A DNA stretch of 64,000 bases from Byssochlamys sp. IMV 00236 (Eukaryota > Ascomycota > Eurotiomycetes > Eurotiales > Thermoascaceae), in the NCBI GenBank assembly GCA_001931875.2, contig MSJH02000802.1:100455-164454 (forward strand). Direction: 5' to 3'. The notes under the pieces were generated by a model. The model was given only the letters and a program-made list of their open reading frames with translations. It ran no database searches and was not told where the DNA came from. Positions 34,561 to 46,145 of the stretch are shown piece after piece. The position numbers were made by a program, and so were the translations under genes. Position 1 is the first letter of the stretch. Each line of letters starts with the position of its first letter.

Positions 34561-37512
34561 ACTGGCTACCAGCACGCGATGCCCCTTCAGTCTAGTGGCG
34601 CCCGGACCCAGTGGCTCTCCTAGGTCTGGCATTCCTGTTGCGAAGAGCCCGAACCATTTAGTCGCTGCTCCATTTTCTTGGCATTGTTCAAGGGAGGATC
34701 TCAATAGTTGCGAGATAATAATGCTGCGCGCCTCTTTTCCATGGCTGCTGCAGGTACGAGGCATTGGGTTCCGGCATACAGCTTATTTCGCGCAGACTGC
34801 AACTCTCGGTGCATGATGGACGGCAGTAACCGTTGTAACAGGGTAGTCTCGTGTGTGCAGTTAAAGGAATAACGGAGCCGGGTTGTGCCAAATGGCGCCG
34901 ATCGACCCTTCGTGGAGCTGACTCCTCCTGAGCCCTTCCAATTCAGGACATATTATTATTACTCGTACCATCGACTTTTAATCCGCCGTTGGCCAGGGAC
35001 TGCGCCGTCCACGTAGTGAGGTCCATAGGGCAGGGAAGGCTGGGGTTCAAGAACCTCGCAGCGACGCAGAGAGAAATGACTGTCGGAATCAGGATTATCA
35101 GACAGACATGCTCCTCGTGGCGTCTGGACGAACCCGCGTCCATTCTGTCCTTACTGGTTCGATCTCATGGGATTCCTGAATCATCTTGACCCGACGTTCA
35201 GGCCGCCGGCCGCCGAAATCCTTGAGCGTGCAATGGGAAGATCGCCGGGATGCAGATGATCTCCACGCGGTACCTGGGTTCTTCATGTTCATCAGTCGCA
35301 TCAGCGCTCTTCATCATAACTGGTGAGATGGTTCAGCAACCTCCTTCTAGAAGCTCTCTGGACGAAACTGCAGAGCCCCTGACTAGCATCATTAGCCGCT
35401 CTCGTTCCGTGTGACCACCCGACTTTGCAGTCGTGGGCCACAGTTTCTCTTCAACGATTTGCTACATGATGAGGTCCCCACCTTTCAACCGTGGTCTTAA
35501 AAGACTTCAGTTTGTTCAAGAGACCTGGTTCTTTGCCTCTACAGCAATGAGGAACAATTATTGCAGTTGTGGTGTCGAATATCAGGTCCAGTAACTGTGT
35601 TGGCTGCTCGGTTATGAGAGTTTGAATGATTCTAGATGAACGCGTTGGCAGGCTGTCATATCTGCCGCAGGCTCATAGGACGGCGCATGACGCATGAATA
35701 GGCTCCCACCACAGGAAGCTGACGTAAGACCAGACGCCAAAGTAGTTAACTAGGTTTCTGTGATTGATATCTCTCTCCAGAACTTTGGAAAAGCTCCGCA
35801 TTGTATTTCCCGAATTGTATCCGCAGCAGACATTGCGGGGTCGAGGAGCTCATGATTTCCATACGGTGGATTCGCGAAACCTAGAACAGATGACAATCTG
35901 CACTGCAGGAAGGCCAACTGGAAAATGAGGTTGTTGATGCATCACAAGAGGCGACAGTCGGTATCCTAGGACACCAGCCATGATCTGACAGGTTGCCATC
36001 CTGGAATTCCATGTGGCAGCATTTAGCGCATCAGAAGATGTCCCATGCTTAATAGTTTAGGTGACATCAGATTTCGGGATGACAGGGCCTGGATTGGAAT
36101 TCCTCATATTAGGCTCTTGAACACTAAAACCGGTCAAATAATTCTTTGGTGAGCTCCAGACGCATCCCTGGACACTTGAAGAACGCTTGCCTTCAATTGG
36201 TTCATTTACAAAGGTCGGTCGCGTGGGAGACCTTTGGAATGAAACCGCGGTGCTGAGGCATCTCACTGAAATTAGCCAAGCGTCTGAGGATGGAGAATCC
36301 CTGTTCTGAAGGCACTTTGGGTAGTGATGATACTGGTGAGAAAGGAGTAAACGACCAGTGATGGATCAAGAAGAGCCACATGGAGATCTATGACAACACA
36401 TCCCCGTCTGGATATAAAGCTTGACTCTGGATTCTGAAATGCAGCCAGCCATAAAGCTAAGCTGAGATGTTTCAGCTGTAAGATGAGGGAGACGCTTTTA
36501 CCCTCGCGGAAACACCTGACTTTCAAGGAAGGACCGGGTAGGCTGACACCTAAGGCATGAAACAGGTAAATACTATCTTGGGAAATAAGAAATTGTCTCA
36601 CTGTCCAGCCTTGTTTTGCTTATTATCATCATAGCATTCACCGACTGAGTTGTACATCATACCCATCAGCAATGAGGCAACTGGGTTAACTGCTCGAGCT
36701 TTCGTGCATATGAAGCAGGTCTTGCTGAGCGTCTTCTTCAACTAGATTTCTTTGATGAGTAGACCTCCTAGATGTATATTATTCGTCTACCTGACTTGAT
36801 TCCTTTAAAAGGAGGACTGACTCATAAAGTAACTTCTACGCCTTCCGTGTTCGTAATTCGACATTTTACAATAATGGATATTGTTTCTTCAGTGGGTTAC
36901 ATAGTTCTCATACGGTGATTACACCTATAGCTATCCTATATCGACTGGCAAATGGGCATCTTTCCAAGTAGTATATGAGGAACCAAGATCTCTTTTCTGT
37001 TTCCTCATACGACGGAAATGCGCCTAACGTTCTAATCTGGTCTTATCTAGGGAGCAGGGTGGATAATATTCAAAGCGTCAAGGGGAGTATCGCTTCTGGC
37101 CGTCGGGTACTATCATCCCGCAGGTGCTAAGTGGTGTAGGTATAGAAGCTTGATAGATGGATAGGATTCCTTGATCAACCTCGCGAAAGAAACCATCATA
37201 ACGATACTAAGTCTATTGTGCTGATCCCAATTGAAGCAAGTCTAATAATGAATGTTCACAAGAATGCCCAACAACCTTTTTTTTCCCCTGTCCTACATTC
37301 GCCATTTGCATATCTTCACTCCACTGTCACTGACGAGCACCCCGGTATAAGAAATTGAGAAGTGGAAATAGAAAGACGCTTATAATAACACCAAAAAATC
37401 GTAGGTTACTGAACGGAAGCTCTCCAGCATGACACTATTACTCCATTGCTTCAAATATTGAACCAGCAGATCCCAGCCACAGTACGCTCCGCTGCACGCA
37501 ACGTAGCAGACT
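34561..37512. other. gene-free intergenic stretch
   Basis: About 3 kb with only short, mutually overlapping frames, AT-rich toward 36.6-37.4 kb. I found no protein signature, RNA gene or mobile element. The right end should carry the 3' UTR of the Ecl1-like gene. Confidence 0.45.
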
Positions 37513-38855
37513 CTATTTCGCTGTAGCATCGATGTTGCACAGCGCGGAAGTAACCGACGAGACAGAATGAGTAGGCTTCTTCGCCTCGCTTTCCCCCCAG
37601 GTGCCACCGCTGGCTGGGAAGAGAGAGCCGCTGTCGCTCGACGCGATCGTGACCACCTCGACACTTGAGGGTGCGTGCATGTGCGGCACAACCAATCCAA
37701 CACCTTTCGTAGCGCCGGAGCTTCCCGAGAAAGAAGGGTTGTGTCGAGGAGGCAGAGGGCGGTTGCTGAAGTCAAACATCAGACTCACGTATTCCGAGCT
37801 GCTATTGTAGGACGAAGTAGCCGTGGAGGGAGTGTGGGTCAACGACGGGGACCCCGTTGCTCCGGAGGTTAAGATAGAGAGGCTACTAGAGCTGCGATGG
37901 CTCATACCCGGGCGACGAGCTGCTGGAGTAGCTTCATCATTGCCAAGGAACTGAGATAAGAAGTTCCATGCTTCGGAGGATGCCAGTGAGGCGGCACTGC
38001 CATGGCGCCTGTGTATCACGGGCTTCCATTCGGTCGGGTCAAGATCTGACTTGGCATCGTGAAGCTCTGCAGGTATCCGGGCGGTAGGAAAGGAGCTGGC
38101 GGGAAGTCTGGTCGGCGTCAAGGGGGCCACGATAGATCGCGGGGACATTGGCGGGGAGGAAGGAGGTGACGTTGATGGCGACATTGATGCGCTTACTGCA
38201 AAGGATGCAGAAAGGGGCTTGCACGAATCCTTACGGCGGCAACTGTAGAATTACAGTAAAGACAGTTAGCAAGAAACAGTGAGAAGAGAAGGGAAGGGCG
38301 TTGACGGATGTCTAGTACCTTTCGCTACAATATAGGATAGAGTTGTTGGGAACGGTTATCTGTCTCTCGCACGTCGCGCTGGAAACAATTGTCAGCCGGA
38401 TCAGGAAATAAAGCACATGGCCTTGGTCAATTCAAGGGACAAAGAATGTAGGAGGCAAAATTAGAAGGGTGGCCAGAGATAAGACAGAGAACAAAGGGCG
38501 CAGTCATAACATTGACAGCCACCCCGGTCATCAGCGGCTGACAGAGACCCGAAACAATGCCCTGCGGTCGTCTCTTGCAAAGCGCCAACAGCTAATATCA
38601 AATCAAAATTATCAAACAGACTTACCAGTACTGAAGGAAGCTGGCCGCCATGTCGGGCTTCTCCTCGTCGTCCTTAGTAGATCGAGTCGTGGGTCCCGAT
38701 CCAGCGCCCAACTTGGAAATGGAATAGTGCGCTGTGGGCGTATTTCGACTCAATCCCGGCCGCGATGGCCTCAGGCCAGATACTTTTTGGGCATTAGAGG
38801 AGGATGGAGTGCGACGGTGGTGAGAAGAAGAGTGACTGGTATGGGAGTTTGTCAT
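37513..38855 (-). CDS. Ecl1-type life-span regulatory factor with long extensions
   Basis: About 339 residues in three exons: 38855-38626, 38378-38319 and 38242-37513. The 60-nt middle exon completes a zinc-binding-like motif C77-x2-C80-x13-C94-x3-C98 (CATCERQI, then ILYCSESCRRKD). This matches the short Cys motif of the Ecl1/Ecl2/Ecl3 family (PF12855), which in S. pombe extends chronological life span and responds to nutrient and metal stress. The S. pombe Ecl proteins are only about 80 residues. Here the motif sits between a Ser/His-rich N-terminus and a ~235-residue Ser/Pro-rich C-terminus containing SLASSEAWNFLSQFLG. Function is inferred from the motif. The frame closes perfectly across both introns, which supports the model. 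Confidence 0.8.
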
Positions 38856-41800
38856 GGATGGCGGTGTGTCTTTTTGTATCGATTATATACGGGTCCTAGT
38901 CTGGCTGCTCCACCAAATTTCTGGCCTTCTACGACCAGGGATGTCCGTGGATCAGCGGCAATTTCTGCCCTGTCAAATTCGCAATGGAAGGCTGCAGGGG
39001 AGCCACAGTCCAATAACTCGATTGTCCGTCGATACCGCCGTTGAAAGACCGGATTGACGGCTGGTCAATGCAGGGCCAGATCGTCGGAACTAGATCTACT
39101 ACTGTAAATCGCGCGGATCCTGGAAGACTAGAAGATCATAAATAAATATGGAATGGAAAAAAAATCTGCACTGCGGTGGAACAAGCTGTTAGATAGAGCG
39201 CAAGATTCAGTCAGAGTCATCCTTGGTGGGGGAGGTTAACATGGGATAAACACATCCGGCGGCTATATCGATGACTCTGACTGGGGGGAGATAAGGGCGG
39301 AGACACATACCAATCAATCTGGTGGCCAGAGCGGTGAAGCATGGGAATTTCTTCCAGCAACAGTTTTCCAGGAAGAAAGAATGGGAGAGGAACAAGAGTC
39401 CAAGTGCACGGATAATATATAATAGATCACAACAAGTGAGGAGCAGCAAAGGTACCCGAACGAGTAACGAGTAGGTGACGGCGGAGCACGTCAGGATGTT
39501 CTCGAACTCCGGTCGATGCGAAGGTCTGGACTTCACGCACAAGGCAGCTGCGTGTGGCGCGTGCGTGGCTTTCCTGTGGCTAGTGTGCCTGGACGGGCGC
39601 CTGACAGCTCTTGCTCGCTCGTGATTGCCTGAGGCTGCCGAAAGCGGCAGAGTCGAGAACTCCGGATGGCCCGTTACAGAGCCCACTCGACACGCAACGC
39701 TCCCGATATGGTGACGCGAAGACAGGCAGAGACTCTGTACGCGAGGGCAGACCTGTCCTCTCGCCGGAACAGATCTTCCTCCCCAGACACTGTGAGTGTG
39801 GCCTCGATCTTCGGTTCCGCCGCCTCCTAACTCAGCAGCGTGGAGACCACGGCCTGTTAGAGTCGAGCTGGTCCACACAACGATGTCTATCTATACTTAG
39901 ATATGCGCAATTCCCCGTTGGAAATCGAGATGCGGTCCGATCTCCCGCTTTCTTCTTATCCGCAGAACATGAAACGAGTCAGCCTTGTCTGTAACCGAGA
40001 GAAAATGGGATAATAATAACTGAAGAAGCTCTAGGAGTTGATGGACTGCTACATTGTGCCATTATCGCTTTCTCTTTATTTATTATTGCGGAGGGCGTGG
40101 TCGGCATGCATCTTTCAAGTTCCTCGTTTTCCCGATCAATCCATCCGTCCGTTTCTCTGAGCAAATTCCAATCACCTCATCACGTTCTCGCCCAACTGTG
40201 GGGAGAATAGCATGACAGGTCACCCTCGCAGGCCAGGACCTTTTTTTTTTTTTAAAAAAACTTGCTCCTACGGCGATACTTCTCCAGTAGTAATGCGACA
40301 AGACAATATAGTCGTTTCGAAAGATCGTCAGGGACCGGTCTAGAGTATCGACAATTGTTGCGGTCAGCCGTAGCGCCAATAATAGTCTGTGGTTTGCGGC
40401 AAGCTACATGCAGATGGCTAAAACATGCTCACTGTCTATCGAAGCCTGCGAATCTCCAGCCCACCTTGAGGGAGCACGTAATGCCGACGCACGACCAAGA
40501 AAATGCCGGGTCCTTGCGGTAGATAGTATCTTCCCCAGGGCGCTTAGGAGACCGTCAGTTTCAATTACTGGAGAACGTGAAAGGCAGTTACATATTAATT
40601 ATCGGACAGAGTCGGAGTGTGATTGCTTTCATCCCTTCCCAAATTCCGTCCAAATTGTAATCGCCAAATGAACATACAGCCTGGGATGATATCAATGGCA
40701 TCATGCTCAGTCGGTAGACCTACCGAGAGTCCATTCAAATCTCAACCTTGAATGATACCATTTCCGCGATTTCTGCCGCCATGAGTAGAAATGATGTTGA
40801 TCCAATAGAAGCCCTCCAGATGTGAGAATTGACGGTACATACTACAACATCAGGCCTCGACGAATGACGACATCGATTCCTCTTGGAACATGTCGAAATT
40901 CTCCCTTCCGTCATGGTCCTCTTTGTTCCTTGCGTGTTCAAATCTTATACCTTGGTCGCTATCGAATAAGAGATCTGAAGGTGTCTCCTACGTGTCCTCA
41001 TAACGCCATAGATCCCACAGTCAGTTACACAGTATGAGTAACTCTGGGGAAATCTGCGGCAAAGCTGGGGTTCTTCGGGACACATCCGTCACTGCCGGGT
41101 CTCACCATCTGTGGATCCCAGCATAACGGAACACGCACTGCATGCGGGGCGAGATTTATGAGAAAAGAGGCACAAGACATTGATAGTTATCATCCGACAA
41201 TTATTAACCAATTTCTCGCTTTACGACTGCCTTCTTGCCCCTTGGCATACTCTCAAAAATCTGACAACAACCCTATCACTTTACGTACAATAAATACCAG
41301 GATTAGATAGGATGGAGCAGGGAGGCTTCCGAGAAACAGATACTGGCCAATATTCCCTGTCGTTGGGGGAAAATTGCTAATAAACTCCTGCAGTCATGCG
41401 GTCTGGGTATTCAGGGTCCATTTTCTTGAGCACCTTGGGGATACTAGTATTCTGGATCACATTGCCTCAAGCAGAGAATTCGAAGCCAATAATGTTCCCT
41501 CGTGGAGTTCTTCTTACTAGTGTGATCTAAGACGCCTTGAGGCTTGGCTTAGTTAACATCTGTGGTCGATGTTATGACCAGAGCAAGGGACCTTGTGTCC
41601 AGTGGGGTCATTAACTGCAAGGACCTACATACCTTGAGGGCTTTTTAGAGAATATTCCACAAGAGAATATCAGACGATTTCTTCATCGATCCCGGGACCC
41701 AGTTCGGTGTGGGTAAGGCCTAGTTACATTCCACATATTTATCAGCAATTTCTGCCTCTCTGTTGTCCATATAATCACATCCTTCTGGAAGAACAGTCTC

Positions 41801-42457
41801 ACCGTAAATGCATCACCCGCTGTCTTCCGATTTTACCCGTTACCACTGAAGATATATACTAATGTCTTCAGATTCGACCTTCACTCAATTGACATGCTTT
41901 TATCTCATATACAATCACGTGGATGTGTAGAAATAACACTTGTACACTTGGTATAATAGCTAATAAATTAGCAGATACAAGCCTGGCAAGAATACAGACT
42001 TTCGGGCAAATTCCTCACCAAGTATATATCGAAATAGATCCAAAACCGTAATGAAAGTATACGTAGCCTGTGCCATACCATTTCTTCTGCAGAACCTATC
42101 TATCTATGTGTTTGATCTGCTCATAGAATAGTTATTTCATGTTCAATCTCTTAAAAGTTGTCTCTTAAATGGCAAATTGGCTCTTCCAAGACAGGTTATA
42201 TTGTGTCCGGCTCCCGCACACACGACGCGACTCAGCCCCGCGTTCCCGGTTTCCGCTGATTAAGCGACCAGCGCTTGGTTGCCATGCGCAACCGCAGTAG
42301 GATGACATCGTTTGTGCAAAACCAATCCCCACGATTTTGCGGTGCACGAACGAGTCCTTATTGCGGTCGGAAAGAGACACAAACCGCAGTCTACGACATA
42401 TATAAGAATAACAGCCATACCTACTGGTGCTAATTGATCGTCGCTAGCTTGTCAACG
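38856..42457. other. gene-free intergenic stretch with a T13A7 run
   Basis: About 3.6 kb. The part near 38.9-39.9 kb is the upstream region of the Ecl1-like gene and has GC-rich and purine/pyrimidine patches. A 20-nt run of 13 T followed by 7 A lies at 40241-40260. From 41.2 to 42.2 kb the DNA is AT-rich. No frame has recognisable protein character; I see no gene. Confidence 0.45.
42399..42406 (+). promoter_or_regulatory. TATA-like element upstream of the Pol delta subunit 4 gene
   Basis: TATATAAG lies 52 bp before the ATG at 42458. The position is close for a TATA box, so the transcript leader would be very short; it may be coincidental. Confidence 0.35.
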
Positions 42458-43188
42458 ATGCCTCCAACTCGCCGTCGAGGCGGCAACGCCGCAGCCCGAT
42501 CTCAACAATCGACGCTGGCCTTCGGCATCCAGTCGAGGGTGACGAAACCGACATCGGCTCCGTCGACGACAAAAAAGGCCAAGGATATCGAGAAGGTGCA
42601 TGATGTCGATACCTCTGATCCTGATCAGGTACCCGTTGCTCCTCCGGAAGGCTCTTCTCAACCGCACATCGCAGAGATCGTCGTGAGGGAGCAGGCAAAG
42701 GCGGAAGTCCAACAGCCGTTGTCGGAAGAGGATAAAAGAGCATTGAAGGTCACTGACGCGGACCTGAAGCGGTATTGGCGCAGTGAAGAGGCGAAGAGGA
42801 AGGCTCCGCGAGGTACGTTTACGTTGAAGCCTTTATTTGGATACTTGTCATTTTCAAGCTAGTATCCGTTTTTTTGCTATTACAGATGCTAATAGCTTTA
42901 TTTCCGTGTGTAGTTCATCAGGAGGGATTGAGCTTGAATGAGAAGATCCTGCGACACTTCGACCTTTCCAGTCAGTACGGGGTAAGATTATCCATATGCA
43001 TCCTTCTTCCATCTAGGAGCTACTTCTAATTCTGCTCTTGTTAGCCTTGCATCGGTATCGCACGACTAAAGCGCTGGCGTCGGGCTCATATGCTTAACTT
43101 GAATCCACCTATCGAGGTCCTTGCTGTGCTGCTCAAGAATGAGGACGATCTGAAACAACGAGCATACATTGACGAGCTTCTCTCATGA
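42458..43188 (+). CDS. DNA polymerase delta small subunit (subunit 4, Cdm1/POLD4-like)
   Basis: Accessory subunit that stabilises replicative DNA polymerase delta in the nucleus. It has about 188 residues in three exons: 42458-42812, 42914-42981 and 43045-43188. A PCNA-interaction-type motif lies near the N-terminus (Q17-S-T-L20-A-F22-G), as in POLD4 and Cdm1. After a disordered acidic linker, the conserved C-terminal domain starts at about 100: LKRYWRSEEA, LSLNEKILRHFDLSSQYGPCIG, then ARLKRWRRAHMLNLNPPIEVLAVLL. The GPCIG(I/M)xRLxRWxRA signature is diagnostic. Splicing the middle 68-nt exon is required to build it. Confidence 0.92.
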
Positions 43189-45620
43189 CCTTTACTCCAG
43201 CTCTGACGGCTTCCAAATAAACGGTTCCGATTATAATGCACTCCAACTCTCTGCGGGGAGATTGATGTCTGCAAGGATCGATTGTATGATTATTGACATT
43301 GGGGGTGAGGATGGAGTTAATGGCGTTTATGTTGTACATACCCTGGAGATCTAGTAATGGACTTTGAGCTGTTTCCTTTGCAAAAATCTGCTGGAGAATA
43401 TGCTTTTCATTACTATAAACATGACTGGCTTTAGAGAAATGATTACTTCTACCTAGCCAGATTCTAACATGGTGCTGCTCAATATACGCAACTGCGTCTC
43501 GGCGAAAGATCTAATCACGTCGAAGCAACACGCCAGCAATGAACTAGTAGGGTCGTTCATTCAGGCGTCAAGAGAGAGGGTAATCTCATCGCAATGAGAG
43601 CCGATCGGGTTCGTCCCACATGGGATAAGAAGTCATAGTTAGTGGAACCTGGTGGGTAACGCAAGAAGAAAACAGTGTCACGCACAAGGCCCATCTCTCT
43701 ACTTCTATTTCAACCTCATTTCTTCTCTCTCCGTGGAAGACAGCCGATTATCGGTTACTTTCTTGTCATCTTCTACGATACGGCCAGTTGTCTAAAAGTT
43801 CAGTGGAAGTCAATAATTGGACATCCGCTGTTGGGAAGATGGCGTTGGCGTATATACCTTGGCTTTTGGCCCTGGTACTGTACGAATACTTCTTCCTACG
43901 TTTAACGCAGCCAAATGAGGCACTAACTACTGTTTCTGGCAGCTTATGTATAGTAGGATTTCCTGCTAATTAACTATTATCTATTCTGTAGCGGAGTCAG
44001 CAGCCACATAGTACTTAAGCTTGAGCTACTTACCAGAATTGATATGGAAGATGACCCCCGTCTCATACGCCTTATGGATAAGGCCGTTCTTTCGTCGGCT
44101 GCGTCTCTGAGGGCTTCTTCTCCTTTCAACATTTGAACTGGGAGATGAAGATGGAGCTTCGTGTTTCTATTACTGACGATTGGTTGTTTCACTGAAGAGA
44201 AAAAGGTTGAAACTTATGCATACGTAAATGCAGATTCCTTCGACCAAGTGGTCCGCTTTTTTGAACTCGCATTCCCGAGACTTGTACATTATAGAAACCG
44301 ATTTAATGAATCGAAGACTGATTACAGCAAGAGAACTCTCCAGGAGTCCTGTAATCCACAATCAGGTAACATATGTCAAGGTCGTGATGTCTAAATTGCA
44401 GTACGAGAGGAAATCTAGACTGAACCAGGACTGTATGACTTGAAGATTCTACATACCACTCAGCAGTTCCTGCAGAGATCCAGATAAAGACATGAGAGAT
44501 CTGAAATCATCACGTTGTGGTCCGAGAGCCGAAATTCCGAGAGATGCATTATGTCGATTAAGATACTTTGATCAAGTATAAGCAGGAGTTTTCGAGACGA
44601 CATAAATATAGTGTTCATACGACTTCAGTCCCAGGGCTATGTCTGGAGTAATAAGTACCTAGGCAACTAATACATGATTCCAGCTAGACATTACGCTCTC
44701 TTATCACGTAAAAGTGCACCGTCGACCTCCTCAATCGCGGAAACGATCAGAAACGGTGAAACAATGCCTCCACGTCAATCCCACCCTCGGCCATATAGTT
44801 TTAGTGTTTACGGAACGTCTACGATAAGGAATAGTGTATAACTATATACAATGGACATTTATTACGTAGATATCCGAAGTCACGAAGGCCTTTCAGCCTC
44901 TCCACATACTCTTTCGGTGTCAGAATTGATGACTTGAGGTGGTCAAAACAGAGTACCTCCAACAGTCTGTGGACCGTTAGCTTGACTCGGTCATCAACAA
45001 AAAGGTAATATCTCACCGGCTTTCAGCAGTTCAAGAACGAATGTGGCTGACAGCGGGATCTCCAAGCCACACCGCGGCACATCCCGCTGTCAACTGTAGA
45101 TATGGTAGTTACTACTTAGCGCTTGTAATCAGCCCTCAGTTGAACGTCGGCTGTGAACGCCAATAAGTGAAGAAAATGGAAGTATCCCATTCATAGACCA
45201 TTCATTCCTACATATGTCACTACATGGTACCGGGAATTGGAGGAACTTGTGTGAATAGACCCGTTCAACCCCGCAATAGCTGCTTGTGCCGGAATGAATA
45301 CATAAACCATGATTGTCAGACGTAGAATCGTTCTTTCTCTGCAAAGCAGCTGGCCATTGATGTCCGCACCTGCAGTTTGTATTCATATCCTGCGGATACT
45401 TTGTTCCCGAGTTCTCAAGGACGGTGTGCTACAGAGCGCCTGGCTGATAGCCTTACTTACGGGCTGAACCTTCCTCGTGGATTCGATCTAGCATGGTGAT
45501 CTCCATAGCAAAGCTGTAATGTTAAATAGAGTAGTCAATCTTCCTTACTCGAGAATCTCTTCAAGTTCTTTATGGCACACAAACATCCACAGAGAGAGCA
45601 ACAGCAACAGCAGAAATAAC
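43189..45620. other. gene-poor interval with possible small membrane-protein remnant
   Basis: A frame from the ATG at 43839 encodes a hydrophobic segment (ALAYIPWLLALVLYEYFFL) and stops after 44 codons. About 20 nt later a different frame is open for 48 codons to a stop near 44139 (HIVLKLELLTRIDMEDDPRL). They could be exons of one small gene, but no splice pair keeps the phase, so I do not call it. An imperfectly spaced inverted repeat occurs at 45048-45092. Nothing else recognised. Confidence 0.35.
45048..45092. repeat. 12-bp perfect inverted repeat
   Basis: TGACAGCGGGAT (45048-45059) pairs exactly with ATCCCGCTGTCA (45081-45092) across a 21-nt spacer. The site is intergenic, about 530 bp upstream of the tandem small membrane genes. 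It could be a regulator-binding site, a hairpin, or the ends of a small element. Confidence 0.7.
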
Positions 45621-46026
45621 ATGTTGTTCCTTTTATTCATTTTTACTGGGTCGGCGGCCCCCACGCCGACGGCCCACAATGCCACGGCGACACGCTCGAA
45701 ATCGGCTACCTCCGAATCCGTGTCCGCCTCGGCGGGCGGTGCGTCCTTCGAGTACTGGGGGTAAGTACTCTTCCTTCCCTAACTTATGGGCATTGATAAA
45801 TATTTATTAATATATGATTAGCTCTGCGTCTCTGTACACGAGGCACGTATTCGCCTCTGCTGGGGCGATCATCGTCCTAGCGATCGGCCTCGCCGTAGCA
45901 TGGCGATTGTATGTACTTGATTCTTCACTTCTCCAGTATTGGTACTGATTGATTGTTTCTAGGGCGGGCTTGCCCCCAATCAGCCAGTGGAACTTGTGGT
46001 ACTTAATTGCCCTTCGATGTTGGTGA
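45621..46026 (+). CDS. small secretory/membrane protein, tandem unit 1
   Basis: Model of about 96 residues in three exons: 45621-45760, 45822-45908 and 45963-46026, both introns in phase 2. Exon 1 encodes a short hydrophobic start (MLFLLFIFTGSAAPTP, likely signal sequence) and a Ser/Thr/Ala-rich stretch with one NAT glycosylation sequon. Exon 2 (exactly 29 codons) encodes a transmembrane segment (FASAGAIIVLAIGLAVAWR). Exon 3 encodes LPPISQWNLWYLIALRCW and stops at TGA. Donors are GTAAGT and GTATGT, and branch-like CTGAT lies before TTTCTAG. I know no family for it. The unit is repeated immediately downstream, which is the main evidence that the structure is real. Confidence 0.55.
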
Positions 46027-46145
46027 CACAAAATTTAAATACTTTGGGTACGCTCCCCTCCCTGATAGACACACACGCACAGATATACCCGTATAGAGAA
46101 CGAGAAAGAGAAAGAGAAAGAAACCACTAACAGTAACAGGAAAAC

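Noticed and set aside
33325..34562. Several Phe/Ser/Pro-rich frames upstream of the Nrd1-like gene
   Set aside because: They are overlapping readings of a CT-rich leader; three frames are open at once.
43839..44139. Possible small membrane gene
   Set aside because: Hydrophobic first part and acidic second part are in different phases and no splice pair joins them.
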